A DNA stretch of 64,000 bases from Acidiluteibacter sp963716125 (GTDB taxonomy: Bacteria > Bacteroidota > Bacteroidia > Flavobacteriales_E > Vicingaceae), in contig OY970294.1 of assembly GCA_963716125.1 (NCBI GenBank), positions 3,534,001 through 3,598,000 on the forward strand. Reading direction: 5' to 3'. This document shows, one piece after another, positions 46,320 through 55,882 of the stretch. The first letter of the stretch is position 1. Each line of letters begins with the position of its first letter. The notes under the pieces were generated by a model, which made no database searches, was not told the origin of the DNA, and was given only the letters and a program-made list of their open reading frames with translations. A program made the position numbers and the translations under genes.

Positions 46320-46979
46320 ATGTCTAAAAAAATAATTTTACTTAGCCTTTTAAGCTGTTTTATACTTTCATATGCTAAATCTCAAACATTTGAGGCAGGA
46401 ATAAAAGCTGGAATAGCCGCAAGCCAAATTAGTGGCGACGGTTATGCAGGTTTTAATAAGGCAGGAATAGTTGCAGGACTTTTTTCAAGGATTGAATTCA
46501 GCGATAAACATCATATTCAATTTGAACTCACCTACACTCAAAAAGGAAGTAGAAGGAATCCAAAAACATCTGAAGGAGATACTGAATTTTTTCTTTTAAG
46601 ATTAAATTACATTGAAATACCAATTTTATACCAATTTGATTATAAAAATTTTACCTTCGAGACTGGACCTTATGTCAGCACTTTAGTAGGAACGTATCTA
46701 GAAGATGAAAATGGTCCATTTAAGCTTCCTTCAGTTGTCAACCAATTTAAAAACATGGATTTTGGACTAAGTGCAGGTATTGCATTTAACTTTAGTGAAA
46801 GTGTAGTTATAAGTTGGCGCTATAGCAACTCTATTGTTCCAGTGAGAGATTTTAATTCTAGAGAGAATATAAAAACGTTAGGAATTGGAGAAGGTGCATT
46901 TAATCGATTTAATTCAGGCATGTTTCATTCCTACATGAGTTTTACATTACAATTTAAATTTGGAGAAAAAAATGGTTGA
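46320..46979 (+). CDS. Outer-membrane beta-barrel protein (PorT-like family)
   Basis: About 219 residues with a signal peptide (MSKKIILLSLLS..., cut after AKSQ). The mature part is a small barrel starting FEAGIKAGIAASQISGDG, a hallmark of the Bacteroidota PorT/OMP_b-brl_2 group, and ending in alternating hydrophobic strands (SFTLQFKF). The ATG at 46320 gives the better signal peptide; an in-frame ATG lies at 46302. Its last eight bases overlap ubiX. Function beyond outer-membrane localisation is unknown; it is not assigned as the T9SS component PorT itself. Confidence 0.75.
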   Translation: MSKKIILLSLLSCFILSYAKSQTFEAGIKAGIAASQISGDGYAGFNKAGIVAGLFSRIEFSDKHHIQFELTYTQKGSRRNPKTSEGDTEFFLLRLNYIEIPILYQFDYKNFTFETGPYVSTLVGTYLEDENGPFKLPSVVNQFKNMDFGLSAGIAFNFSESVVISWRYSNSIVPVRDFNSRENIKTLGIGEGAFNRFNSGMFHSYMSFTLQFKFGEKNG

Positions 46980-47538
46980 GAAACGTAAAATTATCGTTGC
47001 AATCAGTGGCGCTTCAGGATCAATTTATCCTAAAATTTTATTGGATAAACTCAGTCAAATGACTGATCAAATTGAAAAAGTGGGTGTGGTCATGTCTCAG
47101 AATGCCAAAGATGTTTGGAAATGGGAGTTAGAAAATGATTCCTATAAAAAATACTCATTTGATTTTTATGAAAAATCAGATTTTATGGCACCTTTTGCTT
47201 CAGGTTCTGCCCAATATGACACTATGATAATTATTCCATGTTCAATGGGCACTTTAGGTAGAATAGCCAATGGCATTTCTGATGATTTAATTAGTAGAGC
47301 AGCTGATGTTATTTTAAAGGAAAGGAGGAAATTAATTGCGGTTTGCAGGGAGAGTCCTTTGAATTTAATACATATTAACAATATGAAGACAATTACTGAG
47401 GCTGGCGGCATAATATTACCAGCTACTCCATCGTTCTATAGCAGACCAAAATCTATTGAGGATATTGCAAGCACTGTTGTAGATAGAGTTATAGACATTT
47501 CAGGCTTAAAGCAAGATAGTTATCGATGGGGGAAATGA
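46972..47538 (+). CDS. ubiX: UbiX family flavin prenyltransferase
   Basis: Makes prenylated FMN, the cofactor of UbiD-type decarboxylases. From the ATG at 46972 the protein has 188 residues, with AISGASGSIYPKILLDKL (about 9-26), IPCSMGTLGRIANGISDDLI in overlapping halves (about 86-105), and the C-terminal RESPLN (about 126-131) and PATPSFYSRPKSIEDI regions. The start overlaps the barrel gene by eight bases. No ubiD-type partner is in the window. Confidence 0.9.
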   Translation: MVEKRKIIVAISGASGSIYPKILLDKLSQMTDQIEKVGVVMSQNAKDVWKWELENDSYKKYSFDFYEKSDFMAPFASGSAQYDTMIIIPCSMGTLGRIANGISDDLISRAADVILKERRKLIAVCRESPLNLIHINNMKTITEAGGIILPATPSFYSRPKSIEDIASTVVDRVIDISGLKQDSYRWGK

Positions 47539-47637
47539 ACATTTTACTAACAATTGAAAGTGTATAATTTTAACCTTTTTTGAGTATCAAATTTGGTCAT
47601 TTTGGCGTAAATTGTAGCCGTTATTAAACGTTCGGAT

Positions 47638-47823
47638 ATGTATGAATTTAGCAAGAAAGTTTTGACCAAAGTTAGCTTTGATAAAACTTTATTCCGCAAG
47701 GAATTATTGAAATCCAAAAAATGGTTAAAGGGTGAGGAATCACTTCTTTTGAAAGCTTGGTGTTTGACCACTTTTGGTCATATTTATAAAGAAACTATTT
47801 TAGATGTTTTTGATATGGTTTAA
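47638..47823 (+). CDS. Small conserved hypothetical protein (61 residues)
   Basis: A 61-residue protein, MYEFSKKVLTKVSFDKTLF..., ending LDVFDMV. It has basic N-terminal and aromatic C-terminal halves and no membrane segment. I recall close relatives of the same size in many Bacteroidota genomes, which supports a real gene. It is convergent with queG and overlaps its stop by four bases. Function unknown. Confidence 0.65.
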   Translation: MYEFSKKVLTKVSFDKTLFRKELLKSKKWLKGEESLLLKAWCLTTFGHIYKETILDVFDMV

Positions 47824-48743
47824 AGAAAATCAATATTTCTTTTTAAACCACTGTATTTTGTTCTTTTCACTGCGGTTTTCTTGAAAACATTTTGAAATTG
47901 TTCTTCATTTAAATCGAGCCATCCTTCTTTTTTCATTTCTAAAAAAACTTCTCTAGGTATAAATCGCTTTTCATTATGTGGTTTTGAAAAACGATTCCAA
48001 GGACATACATCCTGACAGATATCACATCCAAAAGCCCAATTTTCCATCTTATCTTTAAATTCTTCAGGTAAATTTTCGTCTCGTAATTCAATAGTCAGAT
48101 AAGAGATACATTTGTTAGAGTCTATCACTCTATCCGTCACAATAGCATCAGTAGGACAAGCGTCTATACATTTAGTACAAGTGCCACAATAATCTTTTAT
48201 TGGACCATCAGCCTCTAATTCTAGATCTAAAATTAACTCAGCCAAGAAGAAAAAAGAACCTTGTTGTTTATTGATTAACAAACTATTTTTCCCAATCCAT
48301 CCTAATCCTGATTTTTTTGCCCAAGCGCGTTCTAAAACAGGAGCAGAATCTACAAAAGCTCTTCCATTAACTTCACCAATTTGCTCTTGAATCAACTGAA
48401 AAAATTCTTTGAGTTTATCTTTAATGACAAAGTGATAATCTTCTCCGTAGGCGTATTTAGAAAATTTGATTTGGTTCTTTTGAGCTTGATCTTCTTGAGG
48501 GTAATAATTATACATTAAAGAAACGACAGATTTTGCACCATCAACCAATAAAGTAGGATCTAATCTTTTTTCAAAATGATTTCCCATATAGCCCATATTT
48601 GCTTGAAAATCATTATTCAACCATTTCTCTAAAGCTTGTTCTTCTTCTTGTAGTTTTTCAGCTTTACTAATGCCTACAAAATCAAAACCTAAACTTTTGG
48701 CAATAGCTTTAATAATTAATGCATGTTTTGAAACATTACTCAT
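47820..48743 (-). CDS. queG: Epoxyqueuosine reductase
   Basis: Cobalamin- and iron-sulfur-dependent last step of queuosine synthesis in tRNA. The 307-residue protein carries the two ferredoxin-type clusters CGTCTKCIDACPTDA (about 187-201) and CDICQDVCPWNRF (about 243-255), an upstream VGISKAEKL N-terminus and the GRAFVDSAPVLERAWA segment (about 125-140). Its start overlaps ruvB by eight bases. Full length. Confidence 0.95.
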   Translation of the reverse strand: MSNVSKHALIIKAIAKSLGFDFVGISKAEKLQEEEQALEKWLNNDFQANMGYMGNHFEKRLDPTLLVDGAKSVVSLMYNYYPQEDQAQKNQIKFSKYAYGEDYHFVIKDKLKEFFQLIQEQIGEVNGRAFVDSAPVLERAWAKKSGLGWIGKNSLLINKQQGSFFFLAELILDLELEADGPIKDYCGTCTKCIDACPTDAIVTDRVIDSNKCISYLTIELRDENLPEEFKDKMENWAFGCDICQDVCPWNRFSKPHNEKRFIPREVFLEMKKEGWLDLNEEQFQNVFKKTAVKRTKYSGLKRNIDFL

Positions 48744-49767
48744 TCTCGAAAAGTGTTCCTGTATTTTTATAATTGACTCGTCCTAAATGTTTGTAAGCCT
48801 TTTCAGTAACTTCTCTACCTCTTGGAGTTCGCATAATAAAACCCTCTTTGATAAGAAAGGGCTCATAAACTTCTTCAATTGTTCCGGCTTGCTCTCCTAC
48901 GGCTGTTGCTATAGTTGTTAAACCCACTGGTCCACCTTTAAACTTATCGATAATAGTGATTAATATTCTATTATCCATTTCATCCAAACCATATTGATCT
49001 ACATTAAGTGCCGTTAACGCAATATGTGAAATCTTTAAATCAATATTTCCATCGCCTTTTATTTGAGCAAAATCTCTTACTCTGCGCAATAATGCATTTA
49101 CAATTCGTGGAGTTCCTCTGCTTCTACCAGCTATTTCATCAGCTGCATCATCTTTAATCTTTATTTTAAGAATCTCTGACGATCTTTTAACGATTTTGGC
49201 TAATAATTCTCTATCGTAGTATTCTAAACGAGCATTAATCCCGAAACGAGCTCTAAGCGGTGCTGTTAGCAATCCTGCTCTAGTAGTTGCACCAATTAAA
49301 GTAAATGGATTTAATTTAATTTGAACAGTTCGTGCATTAGGCCCTGAATCGATCATAATATCAATTTTATAATCTTCCATAGCAGAATATAAATACTCTT
49401 CTACAATTGGACTCAACCGATGTATTTCATCAATAAACAAAACATCTCCATCTTCCAAATTAGTTAATAAACCAGCTAAATCTGCTGGTTTTTCTAAAAC
49501 TGGTCCAGAAGTTATTTTGATAGAAACTTTCAATTCCTGAGCAATAATATTTGCCAAAGTAGTTTTACCCAAACCGGGAGGTCCGTGCAATAAAACATGA
49601 TCTAAAGCTTCGCCTCTTTGCAGTGTAGCTTCCACAAAAACCCGAAGATTATCAGTTACTTTTTTCTGCCCTGCAAAATCTTCTAAAGAAATAGGACGTA
49701 AAACCTTTTCTAATTCTCTTTCTACACTATTGCCTTCTTCCATATTCGGATCAAGATAATCTATCAT
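48736..49767 (-). CDS. ruvB: Holliday junction branch migration helicase RuvB
   Basis: Hexameric AAA+ motor that drives branch migration with RuvA. The 343-residue protein has Walker A GPPGLGKTTLA (about 65-75), Walker B LFIDEIHRL (about 108-116), sensor 1 IGATTRAG (about 157-164) and a C-terminal winged helix (EPFLIKEGFIMRTPRGR). It overlaps the gene upstream by four bases and queG by eight. Confidence 0.97.
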   Translation of the reverse strand: MIDYLDPNMEEGNSVERELEKVLRPISLEDFAGQKKVTDNLRVFVEATLQRGEALDHVLLHGPPGLGKTTLANIIAQELKVSIKITSGPVLEKPADLAGLLTNLEDGDVLFIDEIHRLSPIVEEYLYSAMEDYKIDIMIDSGPNARTVQIKLNPFTLIGATTRAGLLTAPLRARFGINARLEYYDRELLAKIVKRSSEILKIKIKDDAADEIAGRSRGTPRIVNALLRRVRDFAQIKGDGNIDLKISHIALTALNVDQYGLDEMDNRILITIIDKFKGGPVGLTTIATAVGEQAGTIEEVYEPFLIKEGFIMRTPRGREVTEKAYKHLGRVNYKNTGTLFENE

Positions 49768-50411
49768 TTTTTATCATTTTTAAATAGGTCATCATACATA
49801 ACACCAAAAAAGACCTTCATTCTAAATATATAAACTGGAGAATTAAAGGATTCTTCAATTGCAGTGTTATCAAAAATCATTAATCGATAACCTATACCCA
49901 AACCAGCGCCAAAATACTTAAATAATGTATATTGAGCCGTAATAGCAGGTTCATAAGTTAGAACAAATTTACGAGAATCTTTTTTCATTCCAGACGATGT
50001 ACTGTAATTGTAATAAGAAGTGCCTATGCCAAACTGAACTGGTACACTTATCTCCCATCTTTTTTGCTTAAAAAAAACATATTCAACATAAGGCGAAAAA
50101 TTATAAAATATTAAACGGGCATTTTCATCTTTTTTTTGTTGACCATTTTCAGTGTAATTTACCGTTCTTGTTTGTCGTGTAGTTAGGATATTAAATCCAA
50201 TACCAAATCTAAGTTTCCTATCATATTCAATACCTCCTTTGATGCCAAATACACTAACCCCGGTTTGATTAATAAATGAATGACGAGAATCTAAGCGAAG
50301 ATCCAATTTAGGTTGATTGTCTAAAGCGTCCAAAATATCTTCCTCAAAAGATTGAGCGATGACATTTGGAAATAAAAAACAAATAAATAAGACGCTTAAT
50401 AAGAATTTCAA
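49764..50411 (-). CDS. Putative outer-membrane beta-barrel protein
   Basis: A 215-residue protein with a signal peptide (about 1-19, NVIAQ) and alternating amphipathic strands with aromatic girdles (LIFYNFSPYVEYVFF, GAGLGIGYRLMI). I see no named family. It overlaps the ruvB start by four bases, so it heads the unit with ruvB and queG, though no functional link is obvious. The barrel call is inference from strand pattern. Confidence 0.6.
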   Translation of the reverse strand: MKFLLSVLFICFLFPNVIAQSFEEDILDALDNQPKLDLRLDSRHSFINQTGVSVFGIKGGIEYDRKLRFGIGFNILTTRQTRTVNYTENGQQKKDENARLIFYNFSPYVEYVFFKQKRWEISVPVQFGIGTSYYNYSTSSGMKKDSRKFVLTYEPAITAQYTLFKYFGAGLGIGYRLMIFDNTAIEESFNSPVYIFRMKVFFGVMYDDLFKNDKK

Positions 50412-50422
50412 TTTAGTATTTT

Positions 50423-50459
50423 AAAAAAAAATGTCCCTAACGAAGTTAAGGACATTTTT
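50423..50459 (-). terminator. Terminator of the act-cox operon
   Basis: On the minus strand, stem AAATGTCCTTAAC/GTTAGGGACATTT, whose innermost C-G pair closes a UUCG-type tetraloop, is followed by T8 or more. It lies 20 bases after coxA. Confidence 0.88.
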
Positions 50460-50481
50460 AAAGATATTTTGTTAAAAGGTT

Positions 50482-52245
50482 TTAATGCCCTTCATCTTTT
50501 TCATCAGGACCTAAAGGTACAGTTTGAAGTATATAATCTTCTTCAGCACCTGGCTTACTATAATCATAAGGCCATCTGTGAACTTCAGGAACAGCACCAG
50601 GCCAGTTTCCATGAATGTGTTCCACAGGAGTAGTCCATTCTATTGTATTCGATTTCCATGGATTTTGAGGGGCTTTTGGTCCTCTAAATATTGAATAAAT
50701 CATATTATACAAGAATATAAACTGAGCTAATCCACCAATGATAGCAAAAACACTAATTAAATGATTCACATCCATCAATCCTTCAAAAAGTGGGAATGAA
50801 CTATTAGAATAATATCTACGTGGAACTCCTGCTAGTCCTAAAAAGTGCATAGGGAAGAAAACGCCATAAGCTGAAGTTATTGTTAACCAGAAATGTGCAT
50901 ACCCCAGACGTTTATCCATCATTCTACCAAACATTTTTGGAAACCAATGATAAATTCCACAAATCATACCGAAAGTACCAGACAATCCCATTACTATATG
51001 GAAGTGACCTACTACAAAATAAGTATCATGTATATTTATATCTAATGTAGAATCTCCTAAAATAATTCCAGTTAATCCACCTGTGATAAAAGTAGAAACT
51101 AAGCCAATAGCAAATAGCATGGCAGGAGTGAATCGAATATTTCCTTTCCAAAGTGTGGTCAAATAATTAAATACTTTAACTGCAGATGGAATAGCAACTA
51201 GAAGCGTAGTAAAGGTAAATACAGAACCTAAAAATGGACTCATTCCAGTAATAAACATATGGTGACCCCATACTAAAAAGGAGATAAATCCAATGGCTAA
51301 TAAAGAAGCAATCATAGCTCTATAGCCAAAAATTGGTTTACGTGAATTGGTTGCTACAACTTCAGAAGTAATACCCAAAGCAGGCAATAAAATAATATAT
51401 ACCTCAGGGTGTCCTAAAAACCAAAATAAATGTTGAAATAATATCGGACTACCACCATCAACTTCTAAAGCTTGACCACCAATAAAAATATCTGATAGAT
51501 AAAAACTAGTTCCAAAGGATCGATCAAAAAGTAAAAGCAAAACACCTCCAAAAAGGACAGGAAAAGAAATAACACCTAAAATAGCGGTTACAAAGAATGC
51601 CCAAATGGTCAAAGGCAACCTCGTCATAGTCATACCTTTTGTTCTTAGATTTAAGATAGTAACAATATAATTAATACCGGCTAATAACTGAGAAATTATA
51701 AATAATGCCATAGAAGCTATCCATAAAGTCATACCCATTCCTGAACCTGGTATTGCTTGAGGCAATGCACTTAATGGTGGATAAATAGTCCAACCACCAG
51801 CTGCAGGCCCACCTTCTACAAATAGAGATGCAATCATTACACAACTAGATAGGAAGAAAAACCAATATGATAGCATGTTCATAAACCCAGATGCCATATC
51901 TCTAGCTCCGATTTGAAGCGGAATTAATAAATTACTAAAGGTTCCACTCAGTCCCGCTGTTAAAAGGAAAAATACCATGATGGTACCGTGAATAGTAACT
52001 AAAGCTAAATATTTATCAGGTGCTAAAACACCATCAGGTGCCCAACTTCCTAATATAGTTTCCAATAAAGGAACACTTTCTCCAGGCCATCCAAGTTGAA
52101 TTCTAAAAATTAGAGACATCAACATACCGATGAAACCCATAAAAGTTCCGGTAAGTAAAAACTGCTTTGATATCATTTTGTGATCAGTACTAAAAATATA
52201 CTTAAACAAAAAGTCGTTATCTTGGTGATGTGCGTGATTAGACAT
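50482..52245 (-). CDS. coxA: Cytochrome c oxidase subunit I (aa3-type)
   Basis: Catalytic subunit with low-spin heme, heme-CuB centre and proton channels. The 587-residue protein has about twelve helices. The CuB/cross-link motif FWFLGHPEVYIILLPALG (about 268-285) includes the His-Tyr pair, HHMFITG (about 333-339) gives two more CuB histidines, and HDTYFVVGHFHIVMG (about 405-419) carries the heme ligands. The presence of the HPEVY tyrosine marks an A-type oxidase. Last gene of the operon. Confidence 0.97.
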   Translation of the reverse strand: MSNHAHHQDNDFLFKYIFSTDHKMISKQFLLTGTFMGFIGMLMSLIFRIQLGWPGESVPLLETILGSWAPDGVLAPDKYLALVTIHGTIMVFFLLTAGLSGTFSNLLIPLQIGARDMASGFMNMLSYWFFFLSSCVMIASLFVEGGPAAGGWTIYPPLSALPQAIPGSGMGMTLWIASMALFIISQLLAGINYIVTILNLRTKGMTMTRLPLTIWAFFVTAILGVISFPVLFGGVLLLLFDRSFGTSFYLSDIFIGGQALEVDGGSPILFQHLFWFLGHPEVYIILLPALGITSEVVATNSRKPIFGYRAMIASLLAIGFISFLVWGHHMFITGMSPFLGSVFTFTTLLVAIPSAVKVFNYLTTLWKGNIRFTPAMLFAIGLVSTFITGGLTGIILGDSTLDINIHDTYFVVGHFHIVMGLSGTFGMICGIYHWFPKMFGRMMDKRLGYAHFWLTITSAYGVFFPMHFLGLAGVPRRYYSNSSFPLFEGLMDVNHLISVFAIIGGLAQFIFLYNMIYSIFRGPKAPQNPWKSNTIEWTTPVEHIHGNWPGAVPEVHRWPYDYSKPGAEEDYILQTVPLGPDEKDEGH

Positions 52246-52278
52246 GGAAAAATATTTTAAGTCTTGTTGTTTTATAAA

Positions 52279-53352
52279 TTAGTTTAATACAGCTGTTGAA
52301 GTACTATCAGTTGCTGTCTCTTCAGTATTCATTTCTTCTTTATTCTCTTCATTTTCCGAAGAATTAGTTGATTTCCCTTCAACAGCTAAAAATTCTTTTT
52401 GCTCTCCTAACCATTTCTCAAAATCAGCTTCACTTTCTACAATGATATCCATTTGCATATTATAATGTGCTGCTCCGCATATTTTATTACACAGTAACAA
52501 ATAATTAAACTCAGGATTTTTAGTGATTTCTTTCATCTCCACTGTTGTAATAGTTGGTTTAAAACCAAATCTGGTAGTCATACCAGGCACACAGTTCATT
52601 TGAGCTCTAAAGTGGGGCATATAAGCACTATGAATTACATCTTGAGCTCTAAATATAAATTGAACAGACCTGTTAACAGGTAAATGAAACTCGGCTCTTA
52701 CAATTTTATCATCCCAACCTTTTGAATCAGTAGAATCCATACCTAAAGCATTAGTTCCACCTATATTTCTAACATTTGCAGCTCCAAGCTCTCTATCTTC
52801 ACCTGCATATCTCGCTATCCAACCAAATTGGTAACCGTACACTTCAATCAAAAGAGGGTTTTCCTCTTCAGAAACTGGCGTAGTAATTTTACTCCATGTA
52901 CTTAATCCATATAGAATTAAAATTGACAAAACTACAGTTGGAACTATTGTCCAAAGGATTTCCAATTTATTACTATGAGGGAAAAATTCCGCTCGTCTAT
53001 TCTTATCATATCTATATTTCCAAGCGAAATAAAACAATAAAATATGGGTAATAATAAATACCGGAAAAATAATAATCCAAGTAGTTAACATTAAATTATC
53101 TACAGCAACACCATGTTCCGAAGCAGACTCAGGCAATAAATATTGACCCCAAGCAAGCATTTGATAAATAATAAATAAGAAGTACGCTATTAGAAAAACA
53201 GGCATCATCCATGCTTGGGTTTTATTGTCCCTGTCGGTAACATCCCAAGAGTTTTCACCTCTAGCCTTTCCGGCATTTTCCAATACTTTAATTAATTGAG
53301 CTAAGGCTATAATACCTAAGACTACCGAAACTATAATAAGCAAATTTAGCAT
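52279..53352 (-). CDS. coxB: Cytochrome c oxidase subunit II
   Basis: Accepts electrons at CuA. The 357-residue protein has an N-terminal membrane segment, an inserted loop with two further helices, and a periplasmic cupredoxin domain with the CuA motif CNKICGAAHYNM (about 287-298) and the upstream DVIHSAYMPHFRAQM. The C-terminus is an acidic, low-complexity Ser/Thr/Glu tail. No cytochrome c domain is fused. Lies 33 bases upstream of coxA. Confidence 0.95.
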   Translation of the reverse strand: MLNLLIIVSVVLGIIALAQLIKVLENAGKARGENSWDVTDRDNKTQAWMMPVFLIAYFLFIIYQMLAWGQYLLPESASEHGVAVDNLMLTTWIIIFPVFIITHILLFYFAWKYRYDKNRRAEFFPHSNKLEILWTIVPTVVLSILILYGLSTWSKITTPVSEEENPLLIEVYGYQFGWIARYAGEDRELGAANVRNIGGTNALGMDSTDSKGWDDKIVRAEFHLPVNRSVQFIFRAQDVIHSAYMPHFRAQMNCVPGMTTRFGFKPTITTVEMKEITKNPEFNYLLLCNKICGAAHYNMQMDIIVESEADFEKWLGEQKEFLAVEGKSTNSSENEENKEEMNTEETATDSTSTAVLN

Positions 53353-53377
53353 TGCAAATATCTTTTAGTGTTTATTT

Positions 53378-54640
53378 TTAAATGTGTAAGTGTTTACTTT
53401 CATCAAGGAAAGGATGATTTTTTACTACTAGTGGTGCCTTGGCCAACGACCTAAATACCACGAATAAAAACAATCCTAAAAATCCTATAAAAGTACCAAT
53501 TTCTAATATTCCAAATTCCCAATGTTTACCAACCGATCCTGGCATTACTAATAAAAATACATCTAGCCAGTGACCAATAAATATAATCAATCCAATTACC
53601 AGTGAGTACCCAATACTTCTTTTAGCGTCACGAGACATTAAAACAACCATAGGTAAGACAAAATTTACAGCAAATACTCCAAAAAACAATCCTTTATACT
53701 CTCCAATTCGAGTCATATAGTAAGTAACTTCTTCAGGAATATTAGAATACCAGATTAAAAGGAATTGAGCGAACCATAAATAACTCCATAAGAAACTTAC
53801 GGCAAACATCCATTTGCTTATGTCTTGTAGGTGAGATTTATTTACTACTTCTAAATACCCTTTTGATTTCAAATAAATGGTCAATAAAACAATAGTTATC
53901 ATAGCACTAATCCACATTCCTGAGAAAACATACCAGCCATATAGCGAACTAAACCAATGCGCATCAATAGACATTAACCAATCCCACGCTGACGTGGTAG
54001 AAGTGAATGCAAAGAAAAGTAAAAACATGGCGCTATAAACAATATTTTTAAAATGTATTTTAGTTCCTCCTTCTCTATCTTCCAATAATGATCGTTTTCT
54101 AAATAATCTTACAAAGAAAAGCCAAACACATAAGTAAGCAATAGTTCTAATCCAAAAGAATCCAATATTCAAATAAGCTGATTTTCCATCTAATACTTCA
54201 TCATAATGATGATTTACAACTGCTCCTTCTACTGCTTCTTTAGTAAATTCAGGATGCGCTGAATCCATGGTACTTTCAATTATAAATTCATGAGTAGCTG
54301 CAGGATCCATCCAATGATAAATATGATTGAAGTGCATCGTACTAGCAGCAAAAAATATAACTAAAGTAATAGCACCAATCCACATATACTGACTCACCGC
54401 TTCAAATATTCTCTTTAGGACAATCATATAGGAAGCTTCAGCGGCATATTGCAATGCTAAGAAAAACAATGCACCCAATGATATTCCAAAGAAAAAGAAT
54501 GAATTTATAAGAATGTTTGCCCAAAATCTTGAATGATGAGCTGTTTCATCGCCACTAAATCCTAGGATAAGAGCAATAACTCCTATCACCATAAAAACAG
54601 TGAAGGTAATTTTTGATTTATTTGAAAATACGAATTCCAT
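53378..54640 (-). CDS. actF: Alternative complex III subunit ActF (quinol:cytochrome c oxidoreductase membrane subunit)
   Basis: Second NrfD-like membrane subunit of alternative complex III. The 420-residue protein has about ten helices and resembles ActC distantly. Visible features include TSTTSAWDWLMSIDAHWFSSLYGWYVF (read in parts, about 214-240), a conserved block of this subunit. Located between actE and coxB, the standard order in Bacteroidota. Confidence 0.9.
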   Translation of the reverse strand: MEFVFSNKSKITFTVFMVIGVIALILGFSGDETAHHSRFWANILINSFFFFGISLGALFFLALQYAAEASYMIVLKRIFEAVSQYMWIGAITLVIFFAASTMHFNHIYHWMDPAATHEFIIESTMDSAHPEFTKEAVEGAVVNHHYDEVLDGKSAYLNIGFFWIRTIAYLCVWLFFVRLFRKRSLLEDREGGTKIHFKNIVYSAMFLLFFAFTSTTSAWDWLMSIDAHWFSSLYGWYVFSGMWISAMITIVLLTIYLKSKGYLEVVNKSHLQDISKWMFAVSFLWSYLWFAQFLLIWYSNIPEEVTYYMTRIGEYKGLFFGVFAVNFVLPMVVLMSRDAKRSIGYSLVIGLIIFIGHWLDVFLLVMPGSVGKHWEFGILEIGTFIGFLGLFLFVVFRSLAKAPLVVKNHPFLDESKHLHI

Positions 54641-54662
54641 ACTAGCTGTATTTTTACTTTCT

Positions 54663-55319
54663 TTAATTATTTATAACTGTATCCTTAGCAGTTGAAGCTA
54701 ATGGTGCACTAGCAGCCTCGCTATTAATTTGAACTATTCCTTTTCCTTGCAAAGTTTCTACATAAGAAACGATTAACCATCTTTCTTCTTCTGTCAATTG
54801 AGAAGCATGAGGACCCATAGCATTTAAGCCATACATAATTGTATGATAAATGTTACCGGCTTTTAATTCAGACATTGACATTCCACCTCTTCTCGTTTTT
54901 GCTTGATCGGCATAAGAAGGGATAGCACTGTAAACCGGATGAGTAATACTTCCGTTTCCCTCTCCTTTAGGTCCATGACAATGTTGACAAAAAGAAGCGA
55001 ATAATTCTCCCCCTTTTGCTAAAACTTCATCTGTAACTCTGAAAGGAATTCGTAATTTATTCCCTGCCTCTAAGTAACCATCTAAATTATTTTCAAATGG
55101 ATATGGATGATATCCTCTTGCTATTGTATGTTCCACAGGTAGCCTAGAAGTTTGGGAATCTGGATATTCATAATCCACATATGCCTCAATAGCTGGTGAT
55201 CTATACATATCGGGCATATATTCTACCCCAGGACTATTGGAATCTCCACAAGAAGACAACACCATACTACCGAAGAGTGCAGTGAATGTAATTTTTGTTA
55301 TGATATTATTTCTTTTCAT
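54663..55319 (-). CDS. actE: Alternative complex III cytochrome c subunit ActE
   Basis: Monoheme cytochrome c lipoprotein. The 218-residue protein has a lipobox (LSSC, about 20-23), the conserved DMYRSPAIEAY segment (about 37-47), a heme motif CQHCHG (about 112-117) and an axial methionine candidate in MGPHASQLTEEERW. It passes electrons onward from ActB/ActA. Lies 23 bases after actD. Confidence 0.93.
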   Translation of the reverse strand: MKRNNIITKITFTALFGSMVLSSCGDSNSPGVEYMPDMYRSPAIEAYVDYEYPDSQTSRLPVEHTIARGYHPYPFENNLDGYLEAGNKLRIPFRVTDEVLAKGGELFASFCQHCHGPKGEGNGSITHPVYSAIPSYADQAKTRRGGMSMSELKAGNIYHTIMYGLNAMGPHASQLTEEERWLIVSYVETLQGKGIVQINSEAASAPLASTAKDTVINN

Positions 55320-55341
55320 TTTAATGCCTTATTCTAATTTC

Positions 55342-55870
55342 TTATCTAGCTTCAACTCTTATTGTACCTGTTGCTATCAACATTTCTTCCAATTCGGATT
55401 CTGTTTGATCATGGTTATCATGAACATGCAACTCCATCACAAATTTATCATTGGTTGTTTCAGGATAAGGATTTCTTGCTTTAACACCTGGTAAAGTCCA
55501 GTTTCTTAAAAAGTAAGTCAATGCCAAACCATGAGCTGCCATCAAAACTGTAAACTCAAAAGTAATAGGAATGAAAGCAGGTAAATTATCCATTAACGTA
55601 AAATTGGGTTTACCACCTACGTTCATAGGCCAATCCTGAATCATAAAATACCACATACCTGTAAGCGCTAAAATCAAGCCTACACATCCATATATAAATG
55701 AAGTGATTGCAATTCTTGTTGGTTTTATACCGATGATAGGATCCAAACCATGAATTGGGAAAGGAGAAAACACATCTGCGTATATATATACCTTTTGATA
55801 CCAAATCTTTTGCTCCTTTTAGCAAGATTTGTTCATCATCGTAGGTTGCGTATATAACTTTATCAGCCAT
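55342..55870 (-). CDS. actD: Alternative complex III subunit ActD (DUF3341), frameshifted
   Basis: Small membrane subunit of the complex. The first 30 or so codons (from ATG 55870: MADKVIYATYDDEQILL...) and the rest (VFSPFPIHGLDPIIG, two helices, NDKFVMELHVHD) are in different frames. The break falls at a (TA)5 tract and adjoining CG at 55778-55792; deleting one base there gives KGIYIADVFSPFPIHG, a normal ActD sequence. All the rest is conserved and the operon is otherwise intact. A sequence error or a recent slippage mutation is more likely than decay. Confidence 0.85.
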
Positions 55871-55882
55871 TTTTAAGTATTA

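Noticed and set aside
55775..55795. Programmed ribosomal frameshift in actD
   Set aside because: There is no X-XXY-YYZ slippery site or recoding signal, and ActD is not known to use frameshifting; a repeat-length change or sequence error is simpler.
55610..55870. Separate 86-residue gene upstream of actD
   Set aside because: Only its first 30 or so codons are ActD-like; the rest is the out-of-frame reading of actD after the frameshift.
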